The notes: generated by a model from the letters alone, not told the origin. A DNA stretch of 20,236 nucleotides from TMED23 sp964566055 (GCA_964566055.1 CAZMHI010000076.1:1-20236); one strand, 5' to 3'. Positions 13,221-20,236 are shown, numbered from the stretch's first letter. Made by a program: numbers and translations.

Positions 13221-14147
13221 ATGGACGTAGTTGTCACAGGACTAGATTTTAATAACGTCTGGGATTTACTGGCGATAATAATTCCGATTGTTGTCGGGAG
13301 TTTGTTAATTATTTCAACATTAGTAAAATTTGTTTCTAGGGGTATCAAATATTCGCTACGAATTGCTGTAATAGGAATGCCTCGCTCAGGTAAAACCACT
13401 TTAATTACGGTTGTTTTCGATAAAATAATTTCAGGGAGACTTGCAAGTAAAATAAGTGTATCCGGGACTGAGACCATTGAACGAATAACTGCCTATATGC
13501 ATGCGATGTTGTCAGGTATGAATTTGGGTCCAACCACTGACAAGGATGTTTTTTCCTACAGGTATACCTACGAAAAAAATTTTTTTTACTTTAAAAGAAA
13601 GTTTGATGTAGAAATCGCCGATTTTCCAGGAGAATATTCGAACAATTTCTCCTCCAGTGATGAAAGTGGTTCGACGCAATTTAGACTTTTTTCGAAGGAA
13701 TTTTATTCGTGGGTAATTCAAGCTGACCGTTATATATTTGTCGTAGATGCTGCAGAATATTTCAATGCTGAAAACAAAATTGAATATGTTAAAAAAGTTG
13801 AGATTCTATTTAAGAATGCTGTTCTCCACTTGAAGCAAGAACTCTTAGATGAAAAGATTCACCTAAGACCCGTTATGCTACTTTTCTCGAAATGCGACGC
13901 GTTATATTTATTGGATAGGACGAATATAAAATATTTGGATCCCGAGATTGAAAAACTTTCAACTAATTCAGAAAAAGTAAACGAAGTAGCAAAGAAAATT
14001 ACAATTATGGAAGATGATTTTATTTCATTGATCATATATCTGCAAAATAATTTTAAATCAGTATCTTGCATAAAACATAGTTCCTTCCAAAACATTCGAC
14101 CCTTCCAAGATTGCAATAGCGCAGTGGTAGATTTCACCACTCCCTGA
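13221..14147 (+). CDS. Membrane-anchored P-loop GTPase-like protein
   Basis: A 308-aa protein with one N-terminal membrane helix (about 13-36) followed by a GTPase-like domain. Seen motifs: Walker A G52-MPRSGKT59, a Thr pair near 105 as possible switch I, D134-FPGE138 in the position of the DxxG switch II, and S223-KCD226 in the position of the NKxD guanine-specificity motif after a hydrophobic strand (MLLF). The IFVVDAAEYF segment (172-181) is a typical preceding strand. The DxPGE form recalls the GTPases of bacterial conflict systems (double-GTPase type) rather than translation factors, but I cannot name the family. Base composition is very AT-rich. It is operonic with the preceding small membrane protein. 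Confidence 0.8.
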   Translation: MDVVVTGLDFNNVWDLLAIIIPIVVGSLLIISTLVKFVSRGIKYSLRIAVIGMPRSGKTTLITVVFDKIISGRLASKISVSGTETIERITAYMHAMLSGMNLGPTTDKDVFSYRYTYEKNFFYFKRKFDVEIADFPGEYSNNFSSSDESGSTQFRLFSKEFYSWVIQADRYIFVVDAAEYFNAENKIEYVKKVEILFKNAVLHLKQELLDEKIHLRPVMLLFSKCDALYLLDRTNIKYLDPEIEKLSTNSEKVNEVAKKITIMEDDFISLIIYLQNNFKSVSCIKHSSFQNIRPFQDCNSAVVDFTTP

Positions 14148-14210
14148 TCCAAGGTCTTTTTAAGCTAAAGATTCGTTAATTTGGATTTAGTACGGATGGG
14201 GTGAGTTTTT

Positions 14211-14243
14211 ATGGGATTGTTGTTTGCCTCGCTGGCGTGCTAA
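14211..14243 (+). CDS. Possible 10-residue leader peptide before the flippase-like gene
   Basis: ATG at 14211 opens a frame for MGLLFASLAC that stops 9 bases before the next start codon. A GGGGTGAG sequence lies 5 bases upstream of it. Such a short frame can arise by chance. It is listed because of its position and ribosome-binding-like sequence. Confidence 0.2.
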   Translation: MGLLFASLAC

Positions 14244-14252
14244 ACGAGGGTC

Positions 14253-15218
14253 ATGAATAAGAAGACCCTGTTTTTTATTGCAAAATTTGTCATATCAGCG
14301 CTGTTGATTTGGTTAATCGCGACAAATTTTGAGATCGGTGCCGCCGCCGAGCGGCTAACCGATATCCGCTACATATTTGTGCTCGGCGCGATCATGGTGT
14401 TGCTGGTATTGATCGTCAACAATGCGATCCGCTGGCAGATCGTGCTTCACGCAATTCACGCCCATCTGCCATTTTGGGTGGCAGCCAAAATTCTTTATAT
14501 CGCTATATTTTTCAATCAGACCTTGCCCTCGGCGATTGGTGGTGATGCATTTCGCATGTTTCTGTCGCGGAAAGCCGGCGTAAGTCTTCAAGGCGCCGTC
14601 AATGGCGTGATGCTGGAGCGTGTGGCAACCGTTACCGGGCTAATCTTTTTAGTCATTATCACCCAGCCTTTTCTGTTGGCGCGCATTGGTGACAACCCGG
14701 CCAAATATGCGTTTCCGGCATTGGCTGCCTTGGCGGTACTGGGTATCGTTTTTTTAATGCTGCTAGACCGGCTGCCCCAACGTTTACAGTCCTGGAAGCT
14801 GGTGCGCGGTCTCGGTCACTTGGCAACAGACGCCAAGAAGCTTTTTCTCTCACCAGCTTATGCATTAAAGGCAATTTCTTTGGGCGTACTCGGCAATATA
14901 TTAATCTCCTTCGCGGCCTATTTGGTTGCGCGATCTTTGGCCATTGAGGTTTCGGTCTTGGATTGCCTGGTGTTGATACCACCGGTGATATTGATCACCA
15001 CCCTGCCGATCTCCATTGCCGGCTGGGGGGTGCGCGAAGGCGCCATGGTGGCTGCCTTTGCCTTTGTCGGGGTGGCCGAAGGTGATGCCTTCGTCATGTC
15101 GATCCTGTTCGGTTTGACAAATATCGTTTTCGCCTTGCCAGGTGGATTGTTGTGGTTGCTCAGTGACTATAAACGCGAAGAAGTCGAGGAAGTTGAAGCC
15201 GACCTAACGGATGCTTGA
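14253..15218 (+). CDS. Flippase-like inner-membrane protein (lysylphosphatidylglycerol synthase TM region, UPF0104)
   Basis: The protein is 321 aa with about eight hydrophobic helices. Hallmarks of the UPF0104/LPG-synthase membrane family are present: NNAIRWQIVL in the second helix region, FFNQTLPSAIGGDAFRMFLSRKAG, VMLERVATVTGL, and the C-terminal LPISIAGWGVREGAMVAAFAFVG. The family includes the lipid-flipping half of MprF, but stand-alone members like this lack the aminoacyl-transferase domain and are thought to move lipids or lipid-linked molecules. The substrate is unknown. The ATG at 14253 has a GAGGG ribosome binding site. GC content returns to the background level here, so the gene belongs to the core chromosome rather than to the AT-rich island. 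Confidence 0.9.
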   Translation: MNKKTLFFIAKFVISALLIWLIATNFEIGAAAERLTDIRYIFVLGAIMVLLVLIVNNAIRWQIVLHAIHAHLPFWVAAKILYIAIFFNQTLPSAIGGDAFRMFLSRKAGVSLQGAVNGVMLERVATVTGLIFLVIITQPFLLARIGDNPAKYAFPALAALAVLGIVFLMLLDRLPQRLQSWKLVRGLGHLATDAKKLFLSPAYALKAISLGVLGNILISFAAYLVARSLAIEVSVLDCLVLIPPVILITTLPISIAGWGVREGAMVAAFAFVGVAEGDAFVMSILFGLTNIVFALPGGLLWLLSDYKREEVEEVEADLTDA

Positions 15219-15247
15219 TCACCAAGAACCAACAAATGCTTTCTTTT

Positions 15248-15261
15248 GCCGAGTTGTCGGC
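15248..15261. other. Small hairpin after the flippase-like gene
   Basis: GCCGA (15248-15252) pairs with TCGGC (15257-15261) around a 4-base loop. It is followed by TAAATTT on the plus strand and preceded by CTTTT, so it is at best a weak terminator. Confidence 0.25.
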
Positions 15262-15311
15262 TAAATTTAACCTAATGTTTTTCGGGAACAGCTAATTTTT
15301 AAGAGGCTCAC

Positions 15312-16817
15312 ATGAAAATTTCCTTTGCCAAACCAGGACTGCCCGCGACGGGTATTGTTGTCGTCAGCGCCAATGCCGGCAGCAAGCTTTCCGCAGCCGC
15401 GGCTAAACTCGACAAAAAAGCAGGCGGCGCCTTAACGCGGGCGATCAAAGCCAGCAGTTTTGAAGGTAAAAAAGGCCAGTCACTGAACATCATGGCACCC
15501 GCCGGGACGAAACTTGACCGGGTTATGGTCATCGGGCTTGGCAAAGCTGAAGATGTCACTGAGCTTGAAATGCAGAAATTGGGGGGGCGGATTTACGCCG
15601 GTACCCGGCAGGGCAAAAAAGGCACGGTGGCCATTGCTGTCGATGCTGTGAAAGACGCCAAAATGAGTGCCGCAGATATAGCTGCTGAAATTGGATATGG
15701 TGCCCAGCTTCGCTCCTACCGGTTTGATAAATACAAAACCAAGCAAAAACCGAAGGATAAACCGAGCCTCAAATCAATCACTTTGCATTGTGCCGGCTTT
15801 GCCAATGCGCGTAAAAAATATGCCGGCCTCGCAAAAGTAGCCAATGGTGTGTTCTTCACCCGCGATTTGGTTTCAGAGCCCTCGAACGTGATTTATCCGG
15901 ACACCCTCGCCAAACAAGCCAAGACTTTGGAAAAGCTTGGTGTCAAAGTACAAATCCTCGGTGAAGCGCAAATGCGCCGGCTCGGCATGGGTGCCTTATT
16001 GGGTGTCGGCCAGGGAAGTGTCCGGGAATCTAAAATGGTCGTCATGCAATGGCAGGGCGGACCGAAAGGCAAGGGCAAAGCTGCCCAGCCGGTTGCCTTT
16101 GTCGGTAAAGGCGTGACCTTCGATACCGGCGGTATTTCGATCAAGCCATCGGCTGGCATGGAAGACATGAAATGGGATATGGGCGGCGCCGGCGTGGTGA
16201 TCGGCCTGATGAAAGCGCTGGCAGGCCGCAAGGCCAAAGCAAATGTTGTCGGCGTCGTAGGGCTGGTTGAGAACATGCCGGGCGGTAATGCTCAGCGGCC
16301 GGGTGATATTGTCACTTCAATGTCCGGCCAAACAATCGAAGTCTTAAACACCGATGCCGAAGGACGGCTGGTGCTGGCCGATGCGCTGCACTACACCAAT
16401 ACCCGCTTTAAGCCGAAATTCATGGTTAATCTGGCAACCCTGACCGGTGCCATCATTGTCTCGCTCGGCAGTCATCATGCCGGCCTGTTCTCAAATAACG
16501 ACCAACTCTCGGAGCGCCTCGCCAAGGCTGGCACGGATGTTGATGAAAAGCTCTGGCGTCTGCCGTTGAGTGAGGCGTATGACAAAATGATCAATTCCCA
16601 GGCGGCGGATATGCAAAATATCGGTGGCCGGGGTGCCGGTAGTATTACCGCGGCTCAATTCCTGCAACGCTTTGTCGGCAAAACACCGTGGGCGCATCTG
16701 GATATTGCCGGGGTGACCTGGTCCAAAGCCGATGCCCCAACCGTGCCCAAAGGCGGCACGGCGTTCGGTGTGCGGCTGCTCGACCGCCTCGTCGCCAACA
16801 ATTATGAGAAAAGTTAG
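15312..16817 (+). CDS. pepA: Leucyl aminopeptidase (M17 family, cytosol aminopeptidase)
   Basis: A 501-aa two-metal aminopeptidase that removes N-terminal residues from peptides in the cytoplasm and is usually hexameric. The C-terminal catalytic domain carries all expected residues: Lys in VGKGVTFDTGG with its Asp, Lys in ISIKPS, Asp in KWDMGG, and Asp, Glu and Arg in the signature NTDAEGRLVLADAL. The N-terminal half is the less conserved alpha/beta domain (about 1-170). Length is normal. The ATG at 15312 follows AGAGG by 7 bases. It has its own upstream gap of 93 bases. A short hairpin follows the stop at 16821. Confidence 0.96.
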   Translation: MKISFAKPGLPATGIVVVSANAGSKLSAAAAKLDKKAGGALTRAIKASSFEGKKGQSLNIMAPAGTKLDRVMVIGLGKAEDVTELEMQKLGGRIYAGTRQGKKGTVAIAVDAVKDAKMSAADIAAEIGYGAQLRSYRFDKYKTKQKPKDKPSLKSITLHCAGFANARKKYAGLAKVANGVFFTRDLVSEPSNVIYPDTLAKQAKTLEKLGVKVQILGEAQMRRLGMGALLGVGQGSVRESKMVVMQWQGGPKGKGKAAQPVAFVGKGVTFDTGGISIKPSAGMEDMKWDMGGAGVVIGLMKALAGRKAKANVVGVVGLVENMPGGNAQRPGDIVTSMSGQTIEVLNTDAEGRLVLADALHYTNTRFKPKFMVNLATLTGAIIVSLGSHHAGLFSNNDQLSERLAKAGTDVDEKLWRLPLSEAYDKMINSQAADMQNIGGRGAGSITAAQFLQRFVGKTPWAHLDIAGVTWSKADAPTVPKGGTAFGVRLLDRLVANNYEKS

Positions 16818-16820
16818 AAA

Positions 16821-16837
16821 GTATTTCGATGAAATAC
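16821..16837 (+). other. Hairpin directly after pepA
   Basis: GTATTTC (16821-16827) and GAAATAC (16831-16837) form a perfect 7-bp stem with a 3-base loop, 3 bases after the pepA stop. There is no T-run, so it is more likely a transcript end stabiliser or a weak terminator than a standard one. Confidence 0.4.
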
Positions 16838-16953
16838 ACTCTTGATGGATATAGGACTTGAGTGCAAAGATATTCAAAAAGCGGTAGAAACTGCCATAAA
16901 TGATCAAGATCGGTTTAGTCTGACAATTAATTGGAACTAGATTTTTCATCTCT

Positions 16954-16962
16954 AAGGAGGGG
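16954..16962 (+). promoter_or_regulatory. Strong ribosome binding site at unusual distance
   Basis: AAGGAGGGG is an almost ideal Shine-Dalgarno sequence. The first ATG of the downstream frame is 23 bases away (16986), instead of the usual 5-10. An in-frame ACG at 16968 and CTG at 16977 are closer. A stop codon at 16953 overlaps its first base, so the frame cannot begin earlier. Confidence 0.6.
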
Positions 16963-16985
16963 CCGCAACGCGCGAGCTGAAAAAT

Positions 16986-17252
16986 ATGAGTACAAATCTG
17001 AACAACCGGGCACAGGAAGCAACCGAAGAGATCTTCAATATTCTTGGCGTGCGTCCGACAGGGGAACAGGGCGACAAGGTTGTGGAGGCGATCGAAGGCG
17101 TTATCGTCAAGGCCATGAAGAAAAGTGCTGAACGCTCGGCTGAGGCGGCTTCGGAAGCCCTAGCGGCCGACAAAGTGATGGCGAACAAGATCACCGACGA
17201 AATTCAAGTTGCCAATAATATCTTAATCGCCAATTTGACCGCGATGCGATAG
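16986..17252 (+). CDS. Small helical protein of unknown function
   Basis: This 88-aa protein is rich in Ala, Glu, Asn and Lys and predicted almost wholly helical. The first part holds a compact motif (ATEEIFNILGVRPTGEQGDKVVEAIEG) and the second a long amphipathic helix with alternating Ala/Ser and charged residues, suited to coiled-coil or oligomer formation. No signal peptide, membrane segment or cysteine is present. I do not recognise the family. The strong AAGGAGGGG upstream and normal codon use support real translation. The start is uncertain because the spacing to the ATG is long; an ACG at 16968 would add six residues. It stands alone between pepA and the end of hemA. Confidence 0.75.
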   Translation: MSTNLNNRAQEATEEIFNILGVRPTGEQGDKVVEAIEGVIVKAMKKSAERSAEAASEALAADKVMANKITDEIQVANNILIANLTAMR

Positions 17253-17315
17253 CGCCTTTAGTCGAGCGAGCTCCGACAGAGAATATCGTCCCGTTTAATT
17301 AAAACCTAGCTTGTT

Positions 17316-17344
17316 CAAGCCATCCCGCGTATAGGCATGGCTTG
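17316..17344. repeat. Inverted repeat between the 88-aa protein gene and hemA
   Basis: CAAGCCAT (17316-17323) and ATGGCTTG (17337-17344) are perfect inverted copies with a 13-base spacer. No T-run follows in either direction. It may be a transcript 3' structure for the upstream plus-strand gene, a protein-binding site or a remnant repeat. Confidence 0.45.
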
Positions 17345-17449
17345 CTCCGTCAGATTAGTTTGAACCTTATAGGGTGGATTGGTCTTTATCTAAAACAGTA
17401 ATATGCCGACGCCTGGTGGCGATCCACTGACCGATGATGTGATCGGGTG

Positions 17450-17480
17450 AAAAAAGGCGGCTCGTTTTTGGGCCGCCTTT
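17450..17480 (-). terminator. Rho-independent terminator of hemA
   Basis: On the minus strand a 9-bp stem AAAGGCGGC/GCCGCCTTT (17480-17472 with 17461-17453) with a 10-base loop is followed by a run of six T (opposite 17450-17455). It lies 23 bases past the hemA stop. Confidence 0.88.
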
Positions 17481-17503
17481 AATTCTTAGGAATAGGTTTC
17501 TTT

Positions 17504-18715
17504 TTAAGCCGCTTGCTTAAGCCCCAACTGGCTCCAGACTTTTTGCAATGAACTAACAAGGTGATCCATCAGCTCGTCATTATGCAGCGGAGTGGGGGTG
17601 AAGCGCAGGCGTTCGGTGCCGCGCGGCACGGTCGGATAGTTGATCGGCTGCACATAGATATTGTGATTATACAGCAGCTCATCTGAAGCTTGTTTGCAGA
17701 GCACCGGATCACCGACCATTACCGGTACAATATGCGTGTCGGACGGCATCACCGGGATACCGACATCGGTGAGGCGTTGCTTGAGCGTTGCGGCGCGTTC
17801 CTGATGCTGTTCCCGCAGTTCATTGTGTTCACGTACATATTTAACGCTGGCCAAAGCACCAGCGGCAACAGCCGGCGGCATGGAGGATGAGAAAATAAAG
17901 CCATCGCCATAAGAGCGGATAAAGTCGCACATAGATTCCGTGCCGGCGACATAGCCGCCAACCACACCAAAACCTTTGGCCAGCGTGCCTTGAATAATAT
18001 CAATACGGTCCATCAGGCCATCGCGTTCAGCAACGCCCGCGCCGTGATCGCCATAGAGGCCAACCGCGTGGACTTCATCGATGAAGGTGAGGGCATTGTA
18101 CTGGTCGGCGAGATCGCAAATTTCCTTGATCGGCGCGACATCGCCATCCATCGAATAAACCGATTCAAAAGCGATCATTTTGGGCCGGTCCGGGCCGACT
18201 TCCTTAAGCTTGGCCTCCAAATCTTCGAGATCATTGTGCTTGAAGATCATTTTGTCGGAGCGCGAATGGCGGATACCGGCAATCATCGAATTGTGGTTAA
18301 GCGCATCGGAAATAATGACCATGTCCGGCATCATCTGGCCGATGGTGCTGAGGGTTGTCAAATTGGCGACGTAACCAGAGGTGAAAATAAGGCCAGCTTC
18401 TTTGTGGTGCAGGCTGGCAAGCTCTGCTTCGAGCAGCACATGAAAATGGTTGGTGCCGGAAATATTCCGTGTACCACCAGCGCCGGCGCCGCATTTTTCG
18501 ACGGCTTCGTGCATCGCATCAATAACGACCCGACTTTGACCCATCCCCAGATAGTCATTTGAGCACCACACTGTAATATCGGCAGTGCCGTCGTTTTGAT
18601 AGTTTTTAGCAGCCGGAAAATTACCTGCATCACGTTCCAAATCGGCAAAGACGCGGTAGCGTCCTTCAGCCTTCAGAGCAGCGACCTTATCGGCAAAGAA
18701 CTGGTCGTAATTCAT
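17504..18715 (-). CDS. hemA: 5-aminolevulinate synthase
   Basis: A PLP enzyme that condenses glycine and succinyl-CoA to 5-aminolevulinate, the first step of heme synthesis by the C4 route used in alphaproteobacteria. The start is the ATG at 18715 (MNYDQFFADKV, 403 aa, typical length), with AGGAGA 8 bases upstream. The frame also extends 8 codons further, to 18739. Visible family features are WCSNDYLGMG, the GAGAGGTRNISGT glycine-rich loop, the SVYSMDGD segment, DEVHAVGLYG and the PLP-lysine motif GTLAKGFGVVGGY. The last differs slightly from the common TLAKAFG. It ends in a strong terminator. A possible FNR-type box lies 176 bases upstream, inside the preceding aminotransferase gene. Confidence 0.96.
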   Translation of the reverse strand: MNYDQFFADKVAALKAEGRYRVFADLERDAGNFPAAKNYQNDGTADITVWCSNDYLGMGQSRVVIDAMHEAVEKCGAGAGGTRNISGTNHFHVLLEAELASLHHKEAGLIFTSGYVANLTTLSTIGQMMPDMVIISDALNHNSMIAGIRHSRSDKMIFKHNDLEDLEAKLKEVGPDRPKMIAFESVYSMDGDVAPIKEICDLADQYNALTFIDEVHAVGLYGDHGAGVAERDGLMDRIDIIQGTLAKGFGVVGGYVAGTESMCDFIRSYGDGFIFSSSMPPAVAAGALASVKYVREHNELREQHQERAATLKQRLTDVGIPVMPSDTHIVPVMVGDPVLCKQASDELLYNHNIYVQPINYPTVPRGTERLRFTPTPLHNDELMDHLVSSLQKVWSQLGLKQAA

Positions 18716-18812
18716 GCTCAAATCTCCTGGTTTTCCCAATGTTTCTTTCGAATTAAACTAATATACCTTATAAGTTGGTTAAATCACACGATTTGCCAAG
18801 GACTTTTTCAAT

Positions 18813-20195
18813 TTATTTCAATCCGCGGTCAATTGTTACATCGAGCGTTTCATCCAGTGATTGTTCTACCACAGCTAACATTTCATTGATTTGATAATTA
18901 TCAATTATTAAAGGTGGTGCAAAAGCAAGGGTATCGCCCATGGCGCGTGATATCAGGCCATTGGCTTGGGCGCGGCTGGCAAGATGGGCGCCAACACCGT
19001 CTGAAACATCAAATTCCTGCTTGTTTTCCTTGTTTTTTACCACTTCCAGGGCACCGATAAGACCGACTCCACGGGCCTCACCCACCAGGGGATGCTCCGC
19101 TAATTTGGCCAGGCCATCCTGCAAAGCAGGGGAGGTGGCTTGAACATGGCCGATCAAGTCCATCTCCTCATAAATATTTAAGGTCTCCAAGGCAACGGCG
19201 CAGGGAACCGGATGGCCGCCATAGGTAAAACCATGGCCAAAAATGCCAATTTTCTCGCTTTCGGCGACCATAAGCTGAAAAATCTCATCCGATACCATCA
19301 AGGCGGAAATCGGCAAATAGCCGGAAGACAGGGCTTTGGCGACTGTGATCATGTCGGGTTTGAGGTCATAGGTTTCGGTGCCGAACATATTACCGGTGCG
19401 GCCAAAGCCGCAAATGACCTCATCAACCACGAATAAGATGTCGTGTTCCTGAAGGATCGGCTGAATTTTCTCAAAGTAAGTCGCGGGCGGTGGTATGACG
19501 CCACCGGCTCCCATCACCGGCTCGGCAAAAAAGGCGGCGATGGTCTCCGGGCCTTCATCGAGGATCAGTTTTCGCAAATTTTCGGCGCAACGGCTGGCAA
19601 AGTCCTCTTCGCTCTCACCGTCCTCTCCAAAATGGTAGTAATGGGGACAATCCGTATGGAGCACCCGATCCAATGGCAAATCGAAATCCCGGTGGTTATT
19701 AGGCAGACCGGTCAGGCTCGCCGTCATCAGTGTGACCCCGTGATAGGCTTTCTCCCGGGAGATGATCTTTTTCTTTTCAGGCCGGCCCAGGGCATTATTG
19801 ATGTACCAGATTATTTTTACTGCCGTGTCATTGGCTTCCGAGCCTGAGTTGGCGAAAAATACTTTCGACATTGGTGCCGGCGCCATCTCGATCAGTCGTT
19901 CCGCTAAATCAATCGCTGTTGGATGGGATTTACTGCCGAAGGTATGGTAGAAGGGCAGTTGCTCCATTGCCTTGGTGGCAGCTTCTATGAGGCGCTTGTT
20001 GTCGAAACCCAGCGCTGTGCACCAAAGCCCTGCCAAGCCTTCGATATATTTCTTGCCGGCTTCATCATAGACGTAAACACCTTCGCCTTTGGTGATCACC
20101 ACGGGGCCGGTTTCCTGATGGACGGCTAAATTGGTATAGGGGTGCAGAAAATTTTCAATGTCGCGATTAGCGAGCGAGTTAGATAATTGAGCCAT
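18813..20195 (-). CDS. Class III aminotransferase (omega-amino acid:pyruvate transaminase-like)
   Basis: This 460-aa PLP-dependent aminotransferase has the full class III layout: HPYTN near the N-terminus, the Trp-Cys segment EGLAGLWCTALG, FFANSGSEANDTAVK, the YHG turn in KAYHGVTLMTASLTG, the cofactor Asp in FVVDEVICGFGRTG and the catalytic Lys in TVAKALSSGYLPISALMV. It most resembles omega-transaminases acting on beta-alanine, putrescine, GABA, taurine or aromatic amines with pyruvate. Sequence alone does not decide the donor. Its ATG overlaps the stop of the preceding gene (TAATG), so it is translationally coupled to it. hemA follows after 97 bases in the same direction, and the two may share transcription. 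Confidence 0.9.
   Translation of the reverse strand: MAQLSNSLANRDIENFLHPYTNLAVHQETGPVVITKGEGVYVYDEAGKKYIEGLAGLWCTALGFDNKRLIEAATKAMEQLPFYHTFGSKSHPTAIDLAERLIEMAPAPMSKVFFANSGSEANDTAVKIIWYINNALGRPEKKKIISREKAYHGVTLMTASLTGLPNNHRDFDLPLDRVLHTDCPHYYHFGEDGESEEDFASRCAENLRKLILDEGPETIAAFFAEPVMGAGGVIPPPATYFEKIQPILQEHDILFVVDEVICGFGRTGNMFGTETYDLKPDMITVAKALSSGYLPISALMVSDEIFQLMVAESEKIGIFGHGFTYGGHPVPCAVALETLNIYEEMDLIGHVQATSPALQDGLAKLAEHPLVGEARGVGLIGALEVVKNKENKQEFDVSDGVGAHLASRAQANGLISRAMGDTLAFAPPLIIDNYQINEMLAVVEQSLDETLDVTIDRGLK
18891..18904. promoter_or_regulatory. Perfect FNR/FnrL-type palindrome inside the aminotransferase gene, upstream of hemA
   Basis: TTGATAATTATCAA matches the FNR-family consensus TTGAT-N4-ATCAA exactly. 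It lies near the 3' end of the aminotransferase coding sequence and 176 bases before the hemA start. hemA is a known FnrL target in some alphaproteobacteria. A hemA promoter inside the upstream gene would be needed, and the bases also simply encode IIDNYQIN, so function is uncertain. Confidence 0.4.
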
Positions 20196-20236
20196 TAGTC
20201 GCGTCCATATTGATCGTCAAAACGTTCGATGTCATC
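20195..20236 (-). CDS. C-terminal end of an unidentified gene, cut by the window edge
   Basis: The minus strand is open from the window end for 13 codons (DDIERFDDQYGRD) and ends with a TAA whose last base is the first base of the aminotransferase ATG. A TAATG overlap of this kind is typical of coupled genes in an operon. The fragment is too short to identify. Confidence 0.6.
   Translation of the reverse strand, partial: DDIERFDDQYGRD

Noticed and set aside
12585..14161. Insertion sequence or prophage at the AT-rich island
   Set aside because: There is no transposase, integrase or phage gene and no terminal inverted repeats; the 8-bp direct repeat is T-rich and weak evidence.
18716..18739. 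Extended hemA start at 18739
   Set aside because: The ATG at 18715 has AGGAGA at proper distance and gives the usual protein length.

Overview
This looks like chromosomal DNA of a free-living, probably aquatic, alphaproteobacterium from a draft or metagenome assembly (a run of exactly 10 N at 3943-3952). Lineage clues are a C4-pathway 5-aminolevulinate synthase (hemA), an EipB-type envelope protein with its conserved cysteine pair, an alphaproteobacterial-style AspRS, a TRAP transporter and a class III omega-transaminase. No rRNA, tRNA, CRISPR array, transposase or phage gene was seen.

Layout. 1-2991: dctPQM-type TRAP transporter operon (+), in which the binding protein lacks the usual carboxylate-binding arginine. 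2995-4526: two minus-strand genes, an ArsM-like methyltransferase carrying an in-frame duplicated palindromic repeat and a calcineurin-like metallophosphoesterase interrupted by the N gap, with a REP-like hairpin between them. 4848-7466: RutE-like nitroreductase, a strong hairpin terminator, then aspS (probably the non-discriminating type). 7658-9549: a small lipoprotein (+) converging on a translationally overlapped minus-strand pair, a GGDEF diguanylate cyclase and a 174-aa protein of unknown function. 9864-12584: a tight plus-strand run of eipB, a family-3 periplasmic binding-like protein and the radical SAM enzyme amrS. 12585-14161: an AT-rich island with two tightly linked genes, a small membrane protein and a membrane-anchored P-loop GTPase. 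14253-17252: a flippase-like membrane protein, the leucyl aminopeptidase pepA and an 88-aa helical protein. 17504-20236: minus-strand genes, the tail of an unidentified gene, a class III aminotransferase coupled to it, and hemA with a clear terminator.

Most of the window is ordinary core metabolism. The strongest accessory candidate is the AT-rich two-gene GTPase module at 12.6-14.2 kb. Three TTGAAAG repeats lie upstream of it and an 8-bp direct repeat flanks it. It resembles, in outline only, membrane/GTPase pairs of bacterial conflict systems. Other points worth a second look are the palindromic repeat that forms part of the methyltransferase coding sequence, loss of the expected catalytic cysteines in that same enzyme, an exact FNR-type palindrome inside the aminotransferase gene upstream of hemA, and an ideal Shine-Dalgarno sequence placed unusually far from the apparent start of the 88-aa protein.
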